From an uncultured Eubacteriales bacterium (lineage in GTDB: Bacteria; Bacillota; Clostridia; Oscillospirales; CAG-272), in contig URZF01000009.1 of assembly GCA_900552255.1 (NCBI GenBank), positions 1-20,411 on the forward strand: a stretch of 20,411 nt of DNA, in the 5' to 3' direction. Within the stretch, counting starts at the first letter, position 1; each line of letters begins with the position of its first letter. The notes beneath the pieces are model-generated. The model had not been told where the DNA came from and made no database searches. It saw nothing but the letters and a program-made list of their open reading frames with translations. Both the position numbers and the translations under genes were made by a program. This document shows, in pieces, positions 15,906-20,411 of the stretch.

Positions 15906-17025
15906 GCTGTTCAAGGATTTTTGTCCCTCCGTTTCCAAATGACAGAAGCCGTCTGTACCGGATGCGCTCCGGCAGTGTTTTCTCCGCAAGAACGCTTTTT
16001 CCGTCACGGACAAGACGGTCGACCGTGTGCATCAGCTCCCCCATATCCGTGTCGTCTCCGTAAAGCAGGACGGTATCGACGTCATAGTCGTCCCTCACCT
16101 CATCCAATCGTTCGAGCAGGTCGAGATAGACGGCAAAGCCGACGGCGCCCGCTTTCCTGCCCATTTTCCGCATCAGCTTGTCATATCTGCCGCCGGATAG
16201 GATCCCCTCCGGAATCCCGTCCACAAAGCCGCGGAAAACCACACCGCTGTAATAATCCATATCGTTCACGACGGAAAAATCGATGTTCACATGATCTGAG
16301 CATCCGACCGATTTCAAAATGGACACGATCGCTTCAAGCTCGCAAAGCGCCTCTTTAAACTCCGTGTCCGCACATAAATCCCGCAGAGCCGGCAAAACCG
16401 TCTCAGGCTTTCCATAGGAAGAAATCACGGCGAGTATCTTCTCCGTGAGCGCGTCCGAAGCGCCGCAGCTCGCACAAATCGCCTTTGCCTCATGCGCGTT
16501 TTTCTCTCCGATGCAGCGAATCAGCCGCGCTTTCTCCTCCTCCGACGCCGGTACGGCATCGGCAAGCGCGGACAGAATGCCCATATGGGAGAGATCGAGA
16601 ATATAGCTTTCACTCACGGCAGCAAGGCTTTTCACAGCGAGCATGACGACCTCCGCCATCGAATAGACATCGATAGCCCCGATACATTCGAGCCCGGTCT
16701 GCATGATCTCCTTGAAGGTATGCGTGCTCCCAGAGATGCGATAGACGTTTTCGTTATAGTAAACCTTCTGCGTCCCGCCGGATTCGTCCTTGGAATTTTT
16801 GATGATGGACAGCGTGACATCCGGCTTTAACGCCAACAGCTTGCCGTCGGTATCGTTGAAAGTGATCACCCCATCCCCGACAAGGAAATCCTTATTTTTT
16901 ACATAAAGGTCGTATTCCTCGAATTTGCTCATCTTGAACTGCGTATATCCGTATTTCCTGTAAAGCGCGCGCAGCTCGAAAACCGCCTGCTCCTCGCTTT
17001 TCAAAACCTTCTCGTCGAGTATCAT
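15898..17025 (-). CDS. hisZ: ATP phosphoribosyltransferase regulatory subunit
   Basis: A 375-residue paralogue of histidyl-tRNA synthetase that activates short HisG and mediates histidine feedback. It keeps the class II core: FKEIMQTGLECIG (104-116), corresponding to the motif 2 region, GGRYDKLM (278-285) and GAVGFAVYLDLLERL, which resembles motif 3. It lacks the full HisRS anticodon-binding domain. It is the first gene of the operon, about 27 nt from the predicted transcription start. ATG at 17025 has GAGGCGGG just upstream; an in-frame ATG at 17052 coincides with the predicted transcription start and is unlikely. The 8-nt overlap with hisG fits a coupled complex. Confidence 0.94.
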   Translation of the reverse strand: MILDEKVLKSEEQAVFELRALYRKYGYTQFKMSKFEEYDLYVKNKDFLVGDGVITFNDTDGKLLALKPDVTLSIIKNSKDESGGTQKVYYNENVYRISGSTHTFKEIMQTGLECIGAIDVYSMAEVVMLAVKSLAAVSESYILDLSHMGILSALADAVPASEEEKARLIRCIGEKNAHEAKAICASCGASDALTEKILAVISSYGKPETVLPALRDLCADTEFKEALCELEAIVSILKSVGCSDHVNIDFSVVNDMDYYSGVVFRGFVDGIPEGILSGGRYDKLMRKMGRKAGAVGFAVYLDLLERLDEVRDDYDVDTVLLYGDDTDMGELMHTVDRLVRDGKSVLAEKTLPERIRYRRLLSFGNGGTKILEQHD

Positions 17026-17058
17026 AAATCCCGCCTCAATTTTCAAAATCATATTAAC

Positions 17059-17087
17059 ATTTTATCACGCTATCATGATAAAGTCAA
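17059..17087 (-). promoter_or_regulatory. his operon promoter with overlapping inverted-repeat operator
   Basis: On the minus strand TTGACT (17087-17082), a 17-nt spacer and TAAAAT (17064-17059) form a near-consensus promoter. The inverted repeat TTTATCA (17061-17067) and TGATAAA (17076-17082), separated by 8 nt, covers the spacer and touches both boxes, an ideal place for a repressor. With transcription starting near 17052, the 5' UTR is too short for a T-box riboswitch or a histidine leader peptide. The identity of the regulator is not visible; a TrpR-like HisR/YerC protein is one candidate known from Bacillota. Confidence 0.8.
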
Positions 17088-17132
17088 GAGGAAAAGACGG
17101 TTTTTTCGGAAATTTTTGAGCTTTCCCGAATG

Positions 17133-17178
17133 AAAAACAGAGCCAAACGCGGAAAACCTGCGTCCGGCTCTGTTTTTT
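17133..17178 (-). terminator. Intrinsic terminator of the envelope gene cluster
   Basis: ACAGAGCC and GGCTCTGT form the outer stem, extended inward by imperfectly paired ACGC/GCGT and GG/CC around an AAAA loop. A-runs and T-runs flank it (TTTTT on the minus strand at 17137-17133). It begins at the stop codon of the four-TM membrane protein gene and insulates the his promoter, which starts about 46 nt further on. The plus-strand T-run would also let it work in the other direction. Confidence 0.88.
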
Positions 17179-18184
17179 AACCATCCATATAGATCACCAA
17201 AGGCTCCTCTTCCTTTAAAAGCCTGCATCCCATCTGATAAGCATCCGAAAATTCCGCATAGGAAGCGCCATCCGAATAGGAAACCATCCATTCTCCGCCA
17301 AGCGAGAGTGCTTCCACCGCAATAAAAAACCGCAGCGGCGCCGCCGCCTCCCCTTGCTCATACAGAATCGAACGCAGCCTGCCGTCCCGGCGCAAAAGCA
17401 GCGCCCTCGCAGACGGATATCGCGTCCGAATCTCTTCCATTATGACACGGTACCGTTGTTTTTCCCGTTCCGAGCGAATCCATTCCGTGTCCACACAGGC
17501 CGTTTTCATATGCCCTGCTTTTCCGGCGAACACAAATGCCAAGACAACCGTAAAAGCTTCCAAAATCAGGAAGATATAGAAAATTGCCTTATCCCTTTCA
17601 TGGAAATCCGAGAGATCTCTGCCTCCGGTTAACATGGCCGTTATCCCAATCTCGGCAAACATCAAAATGGACATAACAACGCAAAGAATCAGAAAGCGTT
17701 TCCGCAGACGCTTCTTCTTATCCGAATTTCCGATTACGGTGTCCGCGCAGTCTACCCATTCCCGATTCCGAAAGGATTCCCTTGTGTCAATATAAGAACA
17801 TATCTCGTCCGCATTGACAAGTCCGTGAATCTCATACGTTTGATAGGATTTCGTCATGATATGGAGACTGCGAAATTCCGCACGCACCATCAGAATATCG
17901 GCAAGAGAAAGCGATATTTTCCGATTCCAATGGCAAGATGCGGAAAATTCGGTTTCCGTAACGGCGAGATGCGCACCGCGGTTCCATCTTAAAATGACAA
18001 GAAAAAAGATACCAGCTCCCAAGGCAAGAAAGAACAAAATACCGCATATCACCGACGTGAAAGCATCCTCATGACGGCTCACAGCCCGAACAAACCACTC
18101 GCCGAATCTTGCTGCAAGCAGCGCGCACATTCCCGAAATAACGACAGCAAGCAAAGGCTTCCTGCGAATAAAAATCCCCTCCAT
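17177..18184 (-). CDS. Four-TM membrane protein of unknown function with a possible PH-like segment
   Basis: A 335-residue integral membrane protein that I do not recognise. Hydrophobic segments lie at about 9-26, 43-66, 164-186 and 201-221. Between the second and third is a soluble stretch (about 70-135) with short beta-like runs such as LAVTETEF and SLSLADILMV, which resembles bacterial PH-like domains embedded in membrane proteins; this is a weak inference. The C-terminal 110 residues are soluble and charged. Two ATGs compete: the one at 18184 has AGGAG 6 nt upstream, while the one at 18190 touches the SD, so the former is chosen. It follows the acyltransferase by 15 nt and ends at a terminator, so it is the last gene of this cluster. 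Confidence 0.75.
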   Translation of the reverse strand: MEGIFIRRKPLLAVVISGMCALLAARFGEWFVRAVSRHEDAFTSVICGILFFLALGAGIFFLVILRWNRGAHLAVTETEFSASCHWNRKISLSLADILMVRAEFRSLHIMTKSYQTYEIHGLVNADEICSYIDTRESFRNREWVDCADTVIGNSDKKKRLRKRFLILCVVMSILMFAEIGITAMLTGGRDLSDFHERDKAIFYIFLILEAFTVVLAFVFAGKAGHMKTACVDTEWIRSEREKQRYRVIMEEIRTRYPSARALLLRRDGRLRSILYEQGEAAAPLRFFIAVEALSLGGEWMVSYSDGASYAEFSDAYQMGCRLLKEEEPLVIYMDG

Positions 18185-18199
18185 AGTCATCTCCTCTTG

Positions 18200-18991
18200 T
18201 CACGCCGACGGCATTTGCTCATAGCGGATATATTCCACGTTCTCCTTTTCAGCGGAGGTCTGCACCATAAAATCATAAACGCGGCGGCAAAGCTCATCCT
18301 GCGCCGCCCGCACGGAAAGCGACGGATCGCGGTAAAAGGGCTCGCTTACCGTCACCGTGACGCCCGGACGCTTGCAAAAACGGAAAAGTCCGCGGCGGCG
18401 GCGATAAGTCGTCACCATAGCGACCGCCGGAACATCCAGCTTCACGGGATATCGGAAGGAAGTCGAGAGAAACGGCCGGATCCCGGTGTAAAACGGCCAC
18501 ACATGCGCCTCCGGATAAATCGCGATACAATTTTTTCCGGCGCACCGCGTTTCCACGGCGGAAATGAATCGCTGCATTCCGGAAAAATCCGTCGGGATCG
18601 GCAGCGCACCGAGCATCATGACGATATTTTTCAGGAATTTGATCGATACCGCATCGGGATTGGCCACCGTATAAGCCTTTTTTGGGAAAGTCACCATCGG
18701 CGGAATAAGCGGATCGAGCAGCTGCGTGTGGTTCCCGTACAGAAAATATCCGGTTTTCCTCAATTTCCTGAGCGCGCGCCGATTTTCGACTTTCAAACCC
18801 ATAACAAACTTGGTATAGAACCAAACGATCGGCACAGCGATCAAATAATACAACAAAAACGACAGAAGATTCCACCAAAAATCCCGATGAACAAAGACAA
18901 AGTCATGACCGACGTTTTTGCGCTTGATATTGGTGCCGGCAAAGTCGTCCTTTAAAGGGTCGGAATAATATACCGTCTTTTTCGGCTTCAT
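18200..18991 (-). CDS. PlsC-like lysophospholipid acyltransferase family protein
   Basis: A 263-residue membrane-associated acyltransferase. The catalytic HX4D motif is NHTQLLD (H88, D93), and the third block is IYPEAHVWP (160-163 = PEAH), a variant of the usual PEGT motif. A hydrophobic stretch at about 40-65 should anchor it. Family members transfer fatty acyl groups to lysophosphatidate or related lipids. The start overlaps the stop of the glycosyltransferase gene as ATGA, so the two are probably made together and may act on one lipid or glycolipid. The PEAH variant means the acceptor may differ from lysophosphatidate; I do not assign a specific substrate. Confidence 0.85.
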   Translation of the reverse strand: MKPKKTVYYSDPLKDDFAGTNIKRKNVGHDFVFVHRDFWWNLLSFLLYYLIAVPIVWFYTKFVMGLKVENRRALRKLRKTGYFLYGNHTQLLDPLIPPMVTFPKKAYTVANPDAVSIKFLKNIVMMLGALPIPTDFSGMQRFISAVETRCAGKNCIAIYPEAHVWPFYTGIRPFLSTSFRYPVKLDVPAVAMVTTYRRRRGLFRFCKRPGVTVTVSEPFYRDPSLSVRAAQDELCRRVYDFMVQTSAEKENVEYIRYEQMPSA

Positions 18992-20130
18992 ACAAGCGCC
19001 CCTTTGGAAGCTGCCGACATCAGCATATGCTCCATTCTGTCCATACAGATATCATAATCAAACTGCTCCGCATAGCCGAGATACTGCTCGCGCATTTCGG
19101 CTTTTCTTTCCGGATTTTCTATCCAAAAATCGATCTTATCCGCAAGGGAGGACGCATCGTTATAATGGAACAGATTATCCTCCGTCAGCGCAAAATACCG
19201 GGTGGCACTGCGCGGCGAATCGGCGATGACCGGCACCAGTCCGCAGGAAATCGCCTCAAGGCAGGAAATGGCTTCGATTTCAATTTCCGCCGGATGGACG
19301 TAAAGATCGGCATAGTTCAAAACCTCGATCAGCTCTTCCCGCGAATAAAACTTGAAAATGGGAAAAACAGGGAGTTTTTCCCCTGCATATTCCTTGATTT
19401 TCTCCTCTAAGGGACCGCCGCCCGCCAAAATGAGTTGGATCCGGTCGCGGTATTTCGACTGCGCCACGGCGTCAATGAGCACCTTATGCGACTTTTCCCT
19501 GCTGTACCGTCCTGTAAACACGACGACAAATCGATCCCGCAGATCTTCCGGCTTTTCGGCTGGCCGACACCGGAACATCTTGTTGACGCCGTTGGAAATC
19601 ACATAATGCGGCGTGGGCCCCACCTCATTTTCAAACACGTCACAGATAAATTTCGTCGGATAATGAACTGCCGAGCACATGCGGTATACTTGCTTGTAGA
19701 AGAAACGATAAACGGTGCGATTGGCAAAATCCGAGTTCATTAAAAAAATGTGATTGGTGAAATTTTCCGCCTGACAATGAAAGCTCGCCGTCACCGGGAT
19801 TTTCATCTCCGTCGCCATTTCCGCCGCAGCATGGCCAAGTGCGAACGGCACCAAAATATGCACGACGTCGGCGCCCGTCACCGCCTCACGCAGGATATCC
19901 TCATCCGGCTTGGCAAGGGACACGCCGTTTTTCTCCACATAGCTGTTCAGCGGACCGAAATTATATTTGGAAACGACATAAAAGCCGTCCAGTCCCCGTT
20001 TATCCTCATCCGGACAGACGACCCTGACATGATGCCCCTTGGCTTTCAGGCTTCTGATCAGATTCATAGCAGCGATCGTCGTCCCGTTGTTCTCCGCGCC
20101 GAGAACGTCGCATATCATCGTTATATTCAT
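18988..20130 (-). CDS. Glycosyltransferase family 4 (GT-B) protein
   Basis: A 380-residue GT-B glycosyltransferase. The N-terminal half begins MNITMICDVLGAENNGTTIA with a glycine-rich acceptor loop; the C-terminal half has the donor-site elements GRYSREKSH (207-215), LAGGGP and an EX7E motif (E284, E292) in EIEAISCLEAISCG. These retaining enzymes use nucleotide sugars. The link by a 4-nt overlap to a PlsC-like acyltransferase suggests a glycolipid or cell-envelope product, such as glycosyl diacylglycerol, but the acceptor is not shown. No membrane segment is seen, so peripheral membrane binding is expected. The best SD-like site, AAAGGA, lies about 13 nt before the ATG, rather far, so initiation may be weak. 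Confidence 0.88.
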   Translation of the reverse strand: MNITMICDVLGAENNGTTIAAMNLIRSLKAKGHHVRVVCPDEDKRGLDGFYVVSKYNFGPLNSYVEKNGVSLAKPDEDILREAVTGADVVHILVPFALGHAAAEMATEMKIPVTASFHCQAENFTNHIFLMNSDFANRTVYRFFYKQVYRMCSAVHYPTKFICDVFENEVGPTPHYVISNGVNKMFRCRPAEKPEDLRDRFVVVFTGRYSREKSHKVLIDAVAQSKYRDRIQLILAGGGPLEEKIKEYAGEKLPVFPIFKFYSREELIEVLNYADLYVHPAEIEIEAISCLEAISCGLVPVIADSPRSATRYFALTEDNLFHYNDASSLADKIDFWIENPERKAEMREQYLGYAEQFDYDICMDRMEHMLMSAASKGALV

Positions 20131-20224
20131 TTTTCAGTGACAATCCTTTCCGGAGGAAAACGGACTCTCCGCTTTTCCTCCACCGTCTTATCCAAGTGAA
20201 TTCCCGTATTGCCGGATCGTCTTG
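20131..20224 (-). other. Intergenic region between the HTH gene and the glycosyltransferase gene
   Basis: Ninety-four nucleotides with one notable element, a dyad: GGAGGAAAA (20152-20160) pairs with TTTTCCTCC (20173-20181), extended inward by CGGA/TCCG with one bulged base. No T-run follows on the minus strand, so it is a poor terminator. I see no good -10/-35 pair, so the HTH gene and the glycosyltransferase may be cotranscribed. Confidence 0.6.
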
Positions 20225-20411
20225 TTACGATGCCGGCACAACCTCGACGATATCCCCGATATCGCATCCGAGAAATCTGCAGATTTTGACTAAAATCTCG
20301 AGCGACACGAGCTCTCCGCGGTTCAGCTTACTGATCGTGCTGGAGCTGAGCGGGATCTTGCGGATATCGTTCTTTTTCATATCCTTGTCGATCAAAAGCT
20401 TCCACAGCTTT
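20225..20411 (-). CDS. Small Cro/C1-type HTH transcriptional regulator (N-terminus outside the window)
   Basis: Sixty-one C-terminal residues of a small XRE-family regulator, ending in IVEVVPAS. KLWKLLIDKDMKKNDI is followed by the turn and recognition helix SSSTISKLNRGE, then LEILVKICRFLGCDIGDIVE, the standard layout of about 65-70-residue Cro/C1-type proteins in Bacillota. Only about the first five to ten residues should be missing to the right. It has no extra effector domain. It sits 94 nt upstream of the glycosyltransferase gene in the same direction and could regulate that cluster or itself. The dyad at 20152-20181 is a candidate binding site, which is inference only. Confidence 0.85.
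   Translation of the reverse strand, partial: KLWKLLIDKDMKKNDIRKIPLSSSTISKLNRGELVSLEILVKICRFLGCDIGDIVEVVPAS

Noticed and set aside
17026..17176. T-box riboswitch or histidine attenuator upstream of hisZ
   Set aside because: The promoter leaves only about 27 nt of untranslated leader, and neither a T-box sequence nor a run of His codons is present; the hairpin at 17133-17178 belongs to the upstream gene cluster.
18071..18955. A 294-codon plus-strand open frame opposite the acyltransferase
   Set aside because: It is rich in H and R, lies antisense to a gene with a clear HX4D motif, and has no supporting SD.

Overview
The window looks like chromosomal DNA of a moderately GC-rich member of the Clostridia (Bacillota). 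This rests on strong AGGAGG-type ribosome binding sites, sigma-A-like promoters, U-tailed terminators, a class II (Firmicutes-type) GalT, a YpsC-type THUMP methyltransferase, the short HisG plus HisZ arrangement, a PHP-type histidinol phosphatase and a yybP-ykoY-like leader. The genus cannot be fixed from the sequence. Nothing looks like a phage, IS element, CRISPR array, tRNA or rRNA; this is mostly core-type metabolism.

Left part (1-7005, + strand). The window opens inside a structured leader that I read as the 3' part of a yybP-ykoY manganese riboswitch followed by an intrinsic terminator. It controls an 895-residue P2-type Ca2+/Mn2+ ATPase that has its own terminator. A good promoter at 2988-3016 then drives three tightly spaced genes: a THUMP-domain rRNA methyltransferase (YpsC/RlmL-like), galT class II and an RlmI-like rRNA methyltransferase. 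A long hairpin at 6965-7005 ends this unit and also faces the opposite operon.

Middle part (7028-17087, - strand). One long operon encodes the complete histidine pathway in the order hisZ-hisG-hisD-hisC-hisB-hisH-hisA-hisF-hisIE-hisJ, followed by an unrecognised 111-residue ORF and, after a 165-nt leader, a radical SAM/SPASM protein. The promoter (TTGACT, 17 nt, TAAAAT) carries a 7+7 bp inverted repeat over the spacer, and the 5' UTR is only about 27 nt. A T-box or attenuator is therefore absent, and an operator-binding repressor is the likely control. Three intercistronic gaps carry near-identical GCCGC/GCGGC hairpins directly against the next Shine-Dalgarno sequence.

Right part (17133-20411, - strand). 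An envelope-related cluster: a small Cro/C1-type HTH regulator (cut by the window edge), a GT4 glycosyltransferase, a PlsC-like acyltransferase overlapping it by 4 nt, and a four-TM membrane protein with a possible PH-like domain, ending at a terminator just upstream of the his promoter.

I see no clear novel multi-gene system. The best candidates for new biology are the orphan radical SAM/SPASM gene with its leader, the 111-residue his-operon ORF, the candidate his operator, and the repeated pre-SD hairpins.
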